From: Rhizobium sp. LC145
GTDB lineage: Bacteria; Pseudomonadota; Alphaproteobacteria; Rhizobiales; Rhizobiaceae
Reading direction: 5' to 3'
Length of the DNA stretch: 64,000 nt
Assembly (NCBI RefSeq): GCF_001005825.1
Contig: NZ_LBHV01000010.1
Location: 1-64,000, forward strand
This document shows positions 28,648 through 38,280 of the stretch, in pieces. Made by a program: the position numbers and the translations under genes. A model generated the notes under the pieces. That model did not search any database, was not told where the DNA came from, and was given only the letters and a program-made list of their open reading frames with translations. Within the stretch, counting starts at the first letter, position 1. Each line of letters opens with the position of its first letter.

Positions 28648-30048
28648 ATGAGCACTGACAAGGATTACATCGTCGCCGATATCGGTCTTGCCGCTTTCGG
28701 CCGCAAGGAACTCGATATCGCCGAAACGGAAATGCCGGGCCTGATGTCCTGCCGCGCCGAATTCGGTGAACAGAAGCCGCTGAAGGGCGCCCGCATTTCC
28801 GGCTCGCTGCACATGACGATCCAGACCGGCGTGCTGATCGAGACGCTGACGGCGCTCGGCGCCGAGGTCCGCTGGGCCTCCTGCAACATCTTCTCCACCC
28901 AGGATCATGCCGCAGCCGCGATCGCCGCCGCCGGCATTCCGGTCTTCGCCGTCAAGGGCGAGTCGCTCGAGGAATACTGGCAGTACACCGACAAGATCTT
29001 CCAGTGGACCGATGGCGGCCTCTCCAACATGATCCTCGACGACGGCGGTGACGCCACCATGTACATCCTGCTCGGCGCCCGCGCCGAAGCGGGCGAGGAC
29101 GTGCTTTCCAATCCGGGCTCGGAAGAAGAGGAAATCCTCTTCGCGCAGATCAAGAAGCGCCTCCAGGCATCGCCGGGCTGGTTCACCAAACAGCGCGATG
29201 CCATCAAGGGCGTCACGGAAGAAACCACCACGGGCGTTCACCGCCTCTATGAGCTCTCCAAGAAGGGCCTGCTGCCTTTCCCGGCGATCAACGTCAACGA
29301 CTCGGTCACCAAGTCCAAGTTCGACAACAAGTACGGCTGCAAGGAATCGCTGGTCGACGGCATCCGCCGCGGCACGGACGTGATGATGGCCGGCAAGGTC
29401 GCGGTCGTCTGCGGCTATGGCGACGTCGGCAAGGGTTCCGCCGCATCGCTCGCCGGCGCCGGCGCACGCGTCAAGATCACCGAAGCCGATCCGATCTGCG
29501 CGCTGCAGGCCGCCATGGATGGCTTCGAAGTCGTCCTGCTCGAGGACGTCGTCTCGACCGCCGATATCTTCATCACCACCACCGGCAACAAGGACGTCAT
29601 CCGCATCGACCACATGCGCGCCATGAAGGACATGGCGATCGTCGGCAACATCGGCCACTTCGACAACGAGATCCAGGTCGCCGCTCTCCGGAACCTCAAG
29701 TGGACCAACGTCAAGCCGCAGGTCGATATGATCGAGTTCCCGAAGGGCAACCGCATCATCCTGCTTTCGGAAGGCCGGCTGCTCAACCTCGGCAACGCCA
29801 CCGGCCACCCTTCCTTCGTCATGTCGGCCTCGTTCACCAACCAGACGCTGGCGCAGATCGAGCTCTTCACAAAGCAGGGCCAGTACAAGAACGAGGTCTA
29901 TATCCTGCCCAAACAGCTCGATGAGAAGGTCGCCCGGCTGCATCTCGACAAGCTCGGCGTGAAGCTGACGGAACTCTCCGAGGAACAGGCCGCCTATATC
30001 GGCGTCTCGCCCAAGGGCCCGTTCAAGCCGGAACACTACAGGTACTGA
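28648..30048 (+). CDS. ahcY: S-adenosyl-L-homocysteine hydrolase
   Basis: A 466-residue NAD-dependent enzyme that splits S-adenosylhomocysteine into adenosine and homocysteine, keeping methylation reactions running. The NAD loop GYGDVGKGSAASLAGAGARV and the C-terminal KPEHYRY, which completes the neighbouring subunit's site, are diagnostic. The start MSTDKDYIV was chosen because an in-frame ATG at 28525 would add 41 non-conserved residues. It is followed by a strong terminator. Confidence 0.98.
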   Translation: MSTDKDYIVADIGLAAFGRKELDIAETEMPGLMSCRAEFGEQKPLKGARISGSLHMTIQTGVLIETLTALGAEVRWASCNIFSTQDHAAAAIAAAGIPVFAVKGESLEEYWQYTDKIFQWTDGGLSNMILDDGGDATMYILLGARAEAGEDVLSNPGSEEEEILFAQIKKRLQASPGWFTKQRDAIKGVTEETTTGVHRLYELSKKGLLPFPAINVNDSVTKSKFDNKYGCKESLVDGIRRGTDVMMAGKVAVVCGYGDVGKGSAASLAGAGARVKITEADPICALQAAMDGFEVVLLEDVVSTADIFITTTGNKDVIRIDHMRAMKDMAIVGNIGHFDNEIQVAALRNLKWTNVKPQVDMIEFPKGNRIILLSEGRLLNLGNATGHPSFVMSASFTNQTLAQIELFTKQGQYKNEVYILPKQLDEKVARLHLDKLGVKLTELSEEQAAYIGVSPKGPFKPEHYRY

Positions 30049-30079
30049 TACCTACCCATCCAATCCACAAGATATGGTA

Positions 30080-30115
30080 GCCGCGGCCCTTGACAAAAGC
30101 CGCGGCTTCTTTTTT
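30080..30115 (+). terminator. Rho-independent terminator after ahcY
   Basis: GCCGCGGC (30080-30087) pairs with GCCGCGGC (30099-30106) around an 11-base loop. The stem is followed by TTCTTTTTT. It separates ahcY from divL. Confidence 0.93.
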
Positions 30116-30156
30116 GAGGCTGTCCCTTCCCGGCGATTCCCCAAGAAGGTATTGTT

Positions 30157-30170
30157 TTAACGATTGATTC
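30157..30170. promoter_or_regulatory. Possible CtrA half-site upstream of divL
   Basis: TTAACGATTGATTC matches the left half and spacing of the CtrA consensus TTAA-N7-TTAA; the right half reads TTCG, two mismatches. It lies about 75-85 bases before the divL start. Biologically apt, since DivL controls CtrA, but weak as a motif. Confidence 0.25.
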
Positions 30171-30243
30171 GCACCGGCTCGAGGCAAGGTGCGGAATGGT
30201 ATGTCTTGTCGATGAGCGGCAACTAGACGGAGACAGACCGGGT

Positions 30244-32823
30244 ATGTCGGTAAAGGAAGAGTGCCTGTCCAGGCAGGCCGATCGTCATGACGTCGGCGCA
30301 AGAACGCCAGGCGTATGGCGCCGCCGCGGATTTTTCCGCGGCGATCTGGTCAGCAGGAAACTGGGCAAGCTGGCGCGCTTCTGCAGCGTGCTGCTCGGCG
30401 GCGCGTCGCTATCGGTGCTCGCCGGAACGGCCGCCGCTCAAGAAGCCGGTGCCGCGGGCTCACGACTTTTCTCCTCGATGGAAGTCATCGTCTCCTCCGT
30501 GGCGCTCGGCGCGCTCGGTGCCGTTCTTCTCTCGGCCGTCTGGCTGGTCCGCCAGCGCGGCAATATGGAAGCCGAAAGCCAGGAGATGCGCAGCGCCCTT
30601 TCGGACGCGCAGCAGCGGATCTCGAAATATGAGGCGCTGATCGCCGACAAGAACCGACGCATCGTGGTGTGGGACGGCCCCGGCTCACGCCCGGAATTCC
30701 TGGGCCAGCTTCCGGCCGAAACCGGCGCGCCGGCGCAGGATCCGGATTTTCTCGCCTTCGGGCGCTGGCTTCGCGCCACGTCGGCGGGCGAGCTCGAAAA
30801 GGCGATCGACCAGCTTCGCAGCGGCGCCCGCAGCTTCGACATGGTGGTAGAGACCCAGCGGGACGAAATTCTCGAGGTGCAGGGCCGGGTTTCCGGAAGC
30901 AAGGCCTTCGTTCGGTTCATCGCGCTCAACAATCTGCGCGCCGAACTCGCCGAGTTGAAGATCGAGCGGGAGAGGCTCACCGGTTCCATCGCGCTCTTCC
31001 AGTCCCTGCTCGATGCGATCGAGCAGCCGGTCTGGCGCCGCGATGTCGAGGGTCGGATCACCTGGGTGAACCAGGCCTATGGAGAGGCGGTCGAAGCCGG
31101 CAGCCCGGCCCAGGCAGTCGAAGAGACGCGGGAACTGCTCGGCACCATCACCCGCGAAAAGATCCGCGCGACGGCCACCGTCACGTCTCCCTTCCACGAG
31201 CGGCTTTCGACGGTCGTGCACGGCAACCGCAGCGTTTTCGAGGTCGTCGACGTGGTGGCGCCCACCGGGTCGGCCGGCATGGCGATCGACGTCTCCGAGG
31301 CGGAAGCCGTGCGGGAAGAGCTGAAACGGACACTGCGCAGCCATGCCGAAACGCTTGATCATCTGGCGACGCCCGTTGCCATCTTCGATCGCGACAGGCG
31401 GCTGCAATTCTATAACCAGGCCTTCGCGCAGCTCTGGGGCCTGAGCCTGCCCTTCCTCGAATCCCGCCCGGACAACAGCGAGCTCCTCGACAAGCTGCGC
31501 AGCGACAGCAAGCTGCCGGAGCAGTTGAGCTGGCGGAGCTGGAAGGAGTCGGCGCTCTCCGTCTACCAGTCCACCGAAACGCAAACCAATCTGTGGCACC
31601 TGCCGAACGGCCAGACGCTGCGCGTGATCGCCACGGCCCATCCGCAGGGCGGAGCCACCTGGGTTTTCGAGAACCTGACGGAGCAGGTCGATCTGGAGAC
31701 CCGCTACAACACGCTCGTGAAGGTCCAGGGCGAGACGATCGACCACCTTGCCGAAGCGGTCGCGGTATTCGGGCCGGACGGACGCATGCGGCTTTCCAAT
31801 CCCGCCTTCCGGGCGCTATGGGGCATCACCGCGGAAGAAGCCAAACCCGGCACGCATATCCGCGACATCGACGCAGCCTGCGCCGCCTCCTATGACAAGC
31901 CGGACGGCTGGCGCCGGTTCGGCCAGATGCTGACTAATTTCGATGACGAACGTCCCTCGCTGCAGGGAACGCTGGAGCTCTATTCCGGCCTGATCCTCGA
32001 TTATGCGGTGACGCCGCTGCCGAACGCGCAGACCATGTTCACCTTCGTCGACATGACAGCGAGCGCGCGGGCCGAACGGGCGCTCAAGGAGAAGAACGAG
32101 GCGCTGCGCAGGGCCGACGAGATCAAGAACGATTTCGTCCAGCACGTTTCCTACGAGCTGCGTTCGCCGCTCACCAACATCATCGGCTTCACCGATCTCT
32201 TGAAGACGCCGGGCCTCGGGCCGCTCAACGAGCGGCAGGCCGAATATGTCGACCATATCTCGACCTCGTCCTCCGTGCTGCTGACGATCGTCAACGACAT
32301 CCTGGATCTCGCCACCCTCGATGCCGGCATCATGCAGCTCCATTACTCGGAAGCGAGCATAGACGATCTGCTGGACGACGTGGCCATGCAGATCGCCGAC
32401 CGCCTGCAGGAAAACAGCGTGACGCTGGCGATCACCGCGCCGGCCGGTCTCGGCACCGTCGTCGCCGACCAGCAGCGGCTGAAGCAGATTCTCCTCAAGC
32501 TTCTGACCAATGCCGCCAATTTCGCGCCCGAGGGCTCCGAGATAGCGCTTACCTGCTGGAAGGAGAGCGGCGACGTATACTTCTCCGTCTCCGATCGGGG
32601 ACCGGGCATTCCGCAGGATATGCTGAAGACGGTCTTCGACCGCTTCTCCTCCAGCGCGAAGGGCGGCAAGCGCAGCGGCGCGGGCCTCGGCCTTTCCATC
32701 GTCGAGAGCTTCGTCACCCTGCACAAGGGCGAAGTCTCGATCGACAGCCGTCCCGGCCAGGGCACGACCGTGACCTGCCGGATACCGAGCGGCACCACAT
32801 TCCATTCCGTCGCCGCCGAATGA
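30244..32823 (+). CDS. divL: DivL-type cell-cycle pseudokinase with phosphoacceptor tyrosine
   Basis: A large membrane-anchored PAS kinase (859 residues from the ATG at 30244; an ATG at 30196 would add 16 with poor codon usage). Two hydrophobic segments lie within about the first 110 residues (residues ~40-60 and ~80-100), then a coiled stretch and several PAS domains. The dimerisation box reads DFVQHVSYELRSPLTNI: Tyr637 replaces the histidine of ordinary kinases, exactly as in Caulobacter DivL. ATPase motifs (LLTNAANFAPEG, SDRGPGIPQD, GAGLGLSIVE) are intact. DivL links DivK to the CckA-ChpT-CtrA phosphorelay that times replication and asymmetric division. It overlaps tsaE by four bases. Confidence 0.9.
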   Translation: MSVKEECLSRQADRHDVGARTPGVWRRRGFFRGDLVSRKLGKLARFCSVLLGGASLSVLAGTAAAQEAGAAGSRLFSSMEVIVSSVALGALGAVLLSAVWLVRQRGNMEAESQEMRSALSDAQQRISKYEALIADKNRRIVVWDGPGSRPEFLGQLPAETGAPAQDPDFLAFGRWLRATSAGELEKAIDQLRSGARSFDMVVETQRDEILEVQGRVSGSKAFVRFIALNNLRAELAELKIERERLTGSIALFQSLLDAIEQPVWRRDVEGRITWVNQAYGEAVEAGSPAQAVEETRELLGTITREKIRATATVTSPFHERLSTVVHGNRSVFEVVDVVAPTGSAGMAIDVSEAEAVREELKRTLRSHAETLDHLATPVAIFDRDRRLQFYNQAFAQLWGLSLPFLESRPDNSELLDKLRSDSKLPEQLSWRSWKESALSVYQSTETQTNLWHLPNGQTLRVIATAHPQGGATWVFENLTEQVDLETRYNTLVKVQGETIDHLAEAVAVFGPDGRMRLSNPAFRALWGITAEEAKPGTHIRDIDAACAASYDKPDGWRRFGQMLTNFDDERPSLQGTLELYSGLILDYAVTPLPNAQTMFTFVDMTASARAERALKEKNEALRRADEIKNDFVQHVSYELRSPLTNIIGFTDLLKTPGLGPLNERQAEYVDHISTSSSVLLTIVNDILDLATLDAGIMQLHYSEASIDDLLDDVAMQIADRLQENSVTLAITAPAGLGTVVADQQRLKQILLKLLTNAANFAPEGSEIALTCWKESGDVYFSVSDRGPGIPQDMLKTVFDRFSSSAKGGKRSGAGLGLSIVESFVTLHKGEVSIDSRPGQGTTVTCRIPSGTTFHSVAAE

Positions 32824-34343
32824 ACGGCCAGACCGTCATCATCCTGGATCTTCCCGGCGAAGCCGAAACCATGCGGCTCGGCGAGGACCTGGCCCTTGCA
32901 CTGAAGGTCGGGGATTGTCTCGCGCTTTCCGGCGATCTCGGCGCCGGCAAATCGACGCTCGCCAGGGCGTTGCTGCGAGCCCTTGCCGATGATGACGATC
33001 TGGAAGTGCCGAGCCCGACCTTCACGCTGGTCCAGAGTTACGACCTGAGAATTCCCGTCGCGCATTTCGATCTCTACCGGCTTGGGGACGCTTCCGAGCT
33101 CGACGAACTCGGCTTCGACGAGGCGCTTTCGAACGGCATCTGCATCGTCGAATGGCCGGAGATCGCCGAAGACCTGTTGCCCGACAGCCGCATCACGCTG
33201 AAACTGGAGCACCGCGGCTCCGGCCGTGTCGCCACCATCACCGCGCCGGAAGAGCGGATGAAGCGCATCCGCCGCGTGCTGGCGATCCGCGACGCGCTCA
33301 CCGGCTGGGGCTATGCGGGCGCCCGTCGCCGGTATCTCACCGGCGACGCTTCCGTACGCGCCTACGAGACGCTGAGGACGGCGGACGGCAGGGACTTCAT
33401 CCTGATGGATTGGCCTCGCCAGCCGGAAGGTCCTCCCGTGCTCGACGGAAAGCCCTATCCCAAGGTGGCGCACATCGCCGAGGATGCCTACCCCTTCGTG
33501 GCGATCGCCGGCTATCTGCGGGAAATCGGGCTTGCGGCACCGCAGGTCTTCAACGCCGACTATGAGCAGGGCATTCTCGTCATCGAGGATCTCGGCCGCG
33601 AGGGCGTCCTCGACGAGAGCGGCCGGCCGATCGCGGATCGCTACCGCGAAAGCGTCGCCTGCCTCGCTTTTCTGCATGGTCATCAGGTGAGCCAGGACAT
33701 TCCGGTCACCGATGCCCATGTCCACCACATCCCGGATTTCGATCCGACGGCGATGAAGATGGAGGCCCGGCTTCTCCTCGACTGGCACCTGCCGTGGAAA
33801 CGCGGCGCACAGCCGAGCGAAGAGGAACGGCAGGATTATCTTGCGATCTGGGACGGGCTAATCCGCGAGCTGGAAGGCTCGGAAAGAAACCTTCTTCTTC
33901 GCGACTTCCATTCCCCGAACATCATCTGGCGCCCGCACGAATCCGGCGTGCACCGGATCGGCATCATCGATTTCCAGGATGCAATGATCGGTCCGACGGC
34001 CTATGACCTCGCCGCGATCGTGCAGGATGCGCGGGCGGATGTCCCGGCAACGCTCGCCGAGCAGATGATGGTGGACTATGTGACGCTGCGCCGCTCGCTT
34101 AGCTCTCCCTCGAGCCCCTTCGACGAACCGGCCTTCCTGAAGGCATTTTCGATCATGGCGGCACAGCGCAATTGCAAGCTTGCCGGCCTGTGGGTAAGAC
34201 TGAAGGAGCGTGACGGCAAGCCCGGCTACATGAAGCATATGCCGCGCACGCTTCGCTATCTTGCGGCCGCGCTCCGGCACGAAGCGCTCGCCCCCTTGCG
34301 CGATTGGTGCCATAAGGCTGGAATAGACCTGCCCGAATCATAG
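32820..34343 (+). CDS. tsaE: Fusion of TsaE ATPase and AmgK-like sugar/aminoglycoside phosphotransferase
   Basis: A 507-residue two-domain protein. Residues 1-150 form TsaE, the ATPase of the tRNA t6A37 modification complex, with P-loop GDLGAGKST and the SPTFTLVQSY and HFDLYRL blocks. Residues 165-507 form an APH-fold kinase with the catalytic loop LLRDFHSPNIIW and metal-binding GIIDFQDAMIGPTAYDLA. The kinase half resembles AmgK, which phosphorylates N-acetylmuramate or N-acetylglucosamine at the anomeric carbon; MurU, the next enzyme of that recycling route, is encoded 13 bases downstream. The fusion is uninterrupted (one frame, no internal stop). The two halves probably serve separate processes. 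Confidence 0.92.
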   Translation: MNGQTVIILDLPGEAETMRLGEDLALALKVGDCLALSGDLGAGKSTLARALLRALADDDDLEVPSPTFTLVQSYDLRIPVAHFDLYRLGDASELDELGFDEALSNGICIVEWPEIAEDLLPDSRITLKLEHRGSGRVATITAPEERMKRIRRVLAIRDALTGWGYAGARRRYLTGDASVRAYETLRTADGRDFILMDWPRQPEGPPVLDGKPYPKVAHIAEDAYPFVAIAGYLREIGLAAPQVFNADYEQGILVIEDLGREGVLDESGRPIADRYRESVACLAFLHGHQVSQDIPVTDAHVHHIPDFDPTAMKMEARLLLDWHLPWKRGAQPSEEERQDYLAIWDGLIRELEGSERNLLLRDFHSPNIIWRPHESGVHRIGIIDFQDAMIGPTAYDLAAIVQDARADVPATLAEQMMVDYVTLRRSLSSPSSPFDEPAFLKAFSIMAAQRNCKLAGLWVRLKERDGKPGYMKHMPRTLRYLAAALRHEALAPLRDWCHKAGIDLPES

Positions 34344-34356
34344 AATACGGTTCCAC

Positions 34357-35088
34357 ATGACCATCACACAGGCCATGGTGCTCGCCGCGGGGCTCGGCAC
34401 CCGCATGCGCCCGATCACCGATACGATGCCGAAGCCGCTGGTGCCGGTCGCCGGCAGGCCGATGATCGACTATGCGCTGGATGTGCTGGCCGATGCCGGC
34501 GTTACCTGCGCCGCCGTCAACGTGCATCATTTCGCCGACCGCGTGGAAGCGCATCTCCAGGCCTATCCGCGCATGGAGATCCTGATCTCCGACGAGCGCG
34601 CGCACCTCATGAATTCCGGCGGCGGGCTTGCAAAGGGCCTGCGGCTGCTGGAGCCGGGCTTGCTCTACGTCATGAATGCCGACCTCTTCTGGATCGGCGA
34701 AATACCGGGCAGGAAGACCAATCTGCAGCGGCTTGCGGAATTCTTCGACCCCGCGACCATGGACATGGCGCTGCTGTGCGTACCGCTCGAGCGCACCACC
34801 GGCCATAACGGCAAGAAGGATTTCCAGCTCGATCCGGATGGCCGGCTTTCTCGTTACCGGGAAGGCGGCGACAATCCAGTCGTCTATGCAGGCGCGATCG
34901 TGATGCATTCCTCGCTTTTCGACGATGCGCCGGAGGATGCCTTCAATCTCAACATCTATTTCGACCGCGCGATCGCGAACGGCCGGCTCCATGGCCTCGT
35001 CATGGAAGGGCATTGGATCACCGTCGGCACACCCGAGGCGCTTCCGCAAGCGGAGGCGGTGATCGCCCGGCTGCCGGTGGAGGTTTAA
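34357..35088 (+). CDS. murU: N-acetylmuramate alpha-1-phosphate uridylyltransferase MurU-type
   Basis: A 243-residue nucleotidyltransferase. The N-terminal signature MVLAAGLGTRMRPITDTMPKPLVPV is the sugar-nucleotide pyrophosphorylase loop with catalytic Arg and Lys; VMNADLFWIGE holds the metal-binding Asp. With the preceding AmgK domain it would make UDP-MurNAc directly, a fosfomycin-bypassing peptidoglycan recycling route known in Pseudomonas. A GDP-sugar or CDP-sugar role is possible but the neighbour favours MurU. Confidence 0.88.
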   Translation: MTITQAMVLAAGLGTRMRPITDTMPKPLVPVAGRPMIDYALDVLADAGVTCAAVNVHHFADRVEAHLQAYPRMEILISDERAHLMNSGGGLAKGLRLLEPGLLYVMNADLFWIGEIPGRKTNLQRLAEFFDPATMDMALLCVPLERTTGHNGKKDFQLDPDGRLSRYREGGDNPVVYAGAIVMHSSLFDDAPEDAFNLNIYFDRAIANGRLHGLVMEGHWITVGTPEALPQAEAVIARLPVEV

Positions 35089-35091
35089 GCC

Positions 35092-38000
35092 TTGGGCGCG
35101 GCCCGACAGAAGCGGGTTCTGACCATCCCGCCGGCTGCGCCCTTTCTCAAGACGGTGGCCGCCGCGCTTCTTGCCGGACGCCTCACGGATGGTTTCCGCT
35201 ACGATCCAGGCGATCCGCTTTCGCTGGCGGGCATTACCATATTCGTGCCGACTCGCCGCGCAGCCCGCGTGCTACGCTCCGAATTCGTCGATCTTCTCGG
35301 TGGTCGCTCCGCCATCCTGCCGGTCATCCGGCCGCTCGGCGAAACGGATGACGACAGCGGCTTTTTCGATCTCGTCGCGCCGGAGGAGATGGACCTCGCA
35401 TTGCCGATTGGCGGCACGGCGCGGCTTCTCGAGCTCGGCCGGCTGATCCTTGCCTGGCGAAACCAGCTCCCGAAAGCCGTGGTCGACGTGCATCAGCAAT
35501 CGCCACTGATCGCACCGGCAAGCCCGGCGGACGCCATCTGGCTTGCCCGCGCGCTTGCCGAGCTCATCGATTCCATCGAGACCGAGGAGCGCGACTGGGC
35601 GGACCTCAAGAAACTCGACACGGGCGAACACGCCCTCTGGTGGCAGCTGACCGCCGAGTTCCTGTCGATCGCCAGCGCCTTCTGGCCGATGCGGTTGGAG
35701 GAGCTGCGCCGTTCCTCTCCCGCAAGGCATCGAGCGGCGCTCTTGAAGGGCGAGACCAGGCGCATCTCGGAGCGTGGCCCCGAGGGCCCGGTGATCGTCG
35801 CCGGCTCGACCGGATCGGTTCCGGCGGCGGCCGAACTGATTTCCGCGATCGCCGCGCTGCCGAACGGTGCCGTGATCCTGCCCGGCCTCGACCTTGCCAT
35901 GTCCGACGAGGAATGGTCGATGATCGGCGAGGACCGGAGCGACGGCAGGGCCGATCCCACGGGCCGCAGCCATCCGCAATTCGGGCTTTCGCGCCTGCTC
36001 AAGAAGATGCAGGTGGAGCGCGGCGAGGTCGAGACGCTGGGCGAGGTTTCCGCCGCGCTCGATTTTCGGGCCGCCGCACTTTCAAGGGCACTGGCGCCGG
36101 CAAAGGCGACCGATCGGTGGAGCGAATGGCGGAACGAGGCCGATCCCGGCCTGCTCGAAAGCGCTTTTGCGGATGTTTCGCTGATTGAGGCGGCCAACGA
36201 GCGCGAGGAAGCGGTCGCGATCGCAATCGCGCTGAGGCTGGCGCTCGAACAGCCTGGCAGGAACGGCGACTTCTCTCAGGCCGCCCTCATCACCCCGGAC
36301 CGGGCGCTAGCCCGCCGCGTCACCGCCGAGCTTTCCCGGTTCGGGATCGTCGCCGACGATTCGGCCGGCACGCCGCTTTCCGGCACGCCGCAGGGCACGC
36401 TGACCCAGCTCGTGCTGGAAGCGGCGCTCAGACCCGGCGATCCGGTGGCGATCGCCGCCCTCCTCAAGCATCCGCTGCTCAGGCTCGGCCTCGATGCCCG
36501 CCTCGTTCGGGAAGCCGCCGAAGCGCTGGAGCTTCTGGGCCTGCGCGGCGGCACTGGAGAACTCGACATCTCCGCGCTGGAACCGGTCCTGGAAGAACAA
36601 TTGGCGCGTCAGGCCGAGGACGGCCGTACCCCGCGCTGGCGGCTGTCGCTGCCGGAAGGATCGGCGGACAGGGCGCGGGATCTCGCCAAACGCCTTTCGG
36701 CTGCCGTCGAGCCGCTCGCCTCGGCCTTTGCCCGGCGCCGGCCGGATGGGCTCGGCCTCACCAACAGGCTCGCGCTTGCCGATTGGGCGGCAAGAACCGG
36801 CCGCGTGCTGGAAGCACTTGCGGTGGACGAGCGTGGCGATCTCTCTCCTCTCTGGTCGGGAGAAGCGGGAGAAAGGCTCTCCTCGCTTCTTGCGGAGGTC
36901 ATCGAGACCGAGGGCCAGATGGAGGCGGACGGTCCGCAATGGATCGATATCGTCATGGCGTTGACGACCGGCGAGGCGGTCAAGCCCCGTTCGCTCGCCC
37001 ATCCGCGCGTTTTCATCTTCGGCACGCTGGAAGCACGGCTGCAAAGCGTCGATACCATGATCCTCGGCGGGTTGAACGAAGATTCCTGGCCCGGCCAGAC
37101 TGTCAACAATCCCTTCCTCTCCCGCACCATGAAGACGGAAATGGGTCTCGAGCCGCCGGAACGGCGGATCGGCCAGCTCGCGCATGATTTCGCGATGGCG
37201 AGCGGCACAAGGCATCTCATCTATTCCCGCTCGCTCAGGCAAGGCTCGACGCCGACCGTTGCTTCACGCTGGCTGCAGAGGCTTCTGGCGCTCGGTGGCG
37301 AAGAGTTCGCCAGGGCGCTGAAGGCGCGCGGCGACCTTTACCGGGAATGGGCAACGGCGATCGATGCCGGCGAGAACCAGCCTCCTGCGAGGCGTCCGGC
37401 GCCACGGCCGCCGGCCGGGCTGCAGCCGAAGAAATACTCCTTCAGCGAAGTAGGCCGGTTCAGGCGCGATCCCTATTCCATCTATGCCAGGCGCATCCTG
37501 AAGCTCGACCCGCTCGACCCCTTCAATCGCGATCCCGGTGCATCCGAGCGCGGCACGCTCTATCACGCGATCATCGACCGCTATACGCGGGAAGGTCACG
37601 TTCCCGGTTCGCCAGCCTCGCGGGAGGCGATGGCGAGGATCATCGCGGAACTCTTCGACGCAGAGCAGCTTGCGCCGCATATCGACCGTGTCTGGCGGCC
37701 GCGCTTTGCCGCCGTCGCGGAGGAATTCCTCCGCTGGGAGGCTGGGCGCGCGCCGGATATCCGCCGGACCTACACGGAGGTGGCGGCCGGCTGGGAAATC
37801 GAAGCGGCCGGCATACGGCTCACCGGCATCGCGGACCGGATCGACATCAAGGGTTCCGGACTTGCCGACATCGTCGACTACAAGACCGGCTCAAGCCCCT
37901 CGGCTCCCCAAGCCCGTTCGCTCCTCGATCCGCAGCTCGCGCTGGAGGCCGCGGCCCTGATGGCCGGCGGCTTCCGGGAACTCGGCGCCCAGCGGCCCGA

Positions 38001-38280
38001 CGACCTGCTTTACGTCCGGCTCAAGCCGGGAGATCGCTTCAAGCTCGACAAGGTGAACAACGAGGGAGCCAAGACGAATCCCAAATCCGCAATGGAACTT
38101 GCCCAGGAATCCGTCGATCAGCTCACCCGCTTCGTCACCACGCTTCAAACCGGAGAGAAGGGCTTCGCCTCCCGCCTTATCCCGGTGAAGCAGGGCGATT
38201 TCGGCGGCGAATACGATCATCTCGCCCGCGTGGCGGAATGGTCCACCGCCGACGATGAGGAGGCCGAAGCGGATGAATAA
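35092..38280 (+). CDS. addB: Double-strand-break repair protein AddB
   Basis: A 1062-residue subunit of the AddAB helicase-nuclease, the alphaproteobacterial counterpart of RecBCD. It has an inactivated helicase fold and a C-terminal RecB-type nuclease domain whose motif DIVDYKTGSS lies at about residues 924-933. The start is TTG at 35092 with GGAGG eight bases upstream, only three bases after the murU stop. The expected next ATG is far inside the conserved N-terminus. Confidence 0.95.
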   Translation: MGAARQKRVLTIPPAAPFLKTVAAALLAGRLTDGFRYDPGDPLSLAGITIFVPTRRAARVLRSEFVDLLGGRSAILPVIRPLGETDDDSGFFDLVAPEEMDLALPIGGTARLLELGRLILAWRNQLPKAVVDVHQQSPLIAPASPADAIWLARALAELIDSIETEERDWADLKKLDTGEHALWWQLTAEFLSIASAFWPMRLEELRRSSPARHRAALLKGETRRISERGPEGPVIVAGSTGSVPAAAELISAIAALPNGAVILPGLDLAMSDEEWSMIGEDRSDGRADPTGRSHPQFGLSRLLKKMQVERGEVETLGEVSAALDFRAAALSRALAPAKATDRWSEWRNEADPGLLESAFADVSLIEAANEREEAVAIAIALRLALEQPGRNGDFSQAALITPDRALARRVTAELSRFGIVADDSAGTPLSGTPQGTLTQLVLEAALRPGDPVAIAALLKHPLLRLGLDARLVREAAEALELLGLRGGTGELDISALEPVLEEQLARQAEDGRTPRWRLSLPEGSADRARDLAKRLSAAVEPLASAFARRRPDGLGLTNRLALADWAARTGRVLEALAVDERGDLSPLWSGEAGERLSSLLAEVIETEGQMEADGPQWIDIVMALTTGEAVKPRSLAHPRVFIFGTLEARLQSVDTMILGGLNEDSWPGQTVNNPFLSRTMKTEMGLEPPERRIGQLAHDFAMASGTRHLIYSRSLRQGSTPTVASRWLQRLLALGGEEFARALKARGDLYREWATAIDAGENQPPARRPAPRPPAGLQPKKYSFSEVGRFRRDPYSIYARRILKLDPLDPFNRDPGASERGTLYHAIIDRYTREGHVPGSPASREAMARIIAELFDAEQLAPHIDRVWRPRFAAVAEEFLRWEAGRAPDIRRTYTEVAAGWEIEAAGIRLTGIADRIDIKGSGLADIVDYKTGSSPSAPQARSLLDPQLALEAAALMAGGFRELGAQRPDDLLYVRLKPGDRFKLDKVNNEGAKTNPKSAMELAQESVDQLTRFVTTLQTGEKGFASRLIPVKQGDFGGEYDHLARVAEWSTADDEEAEADE

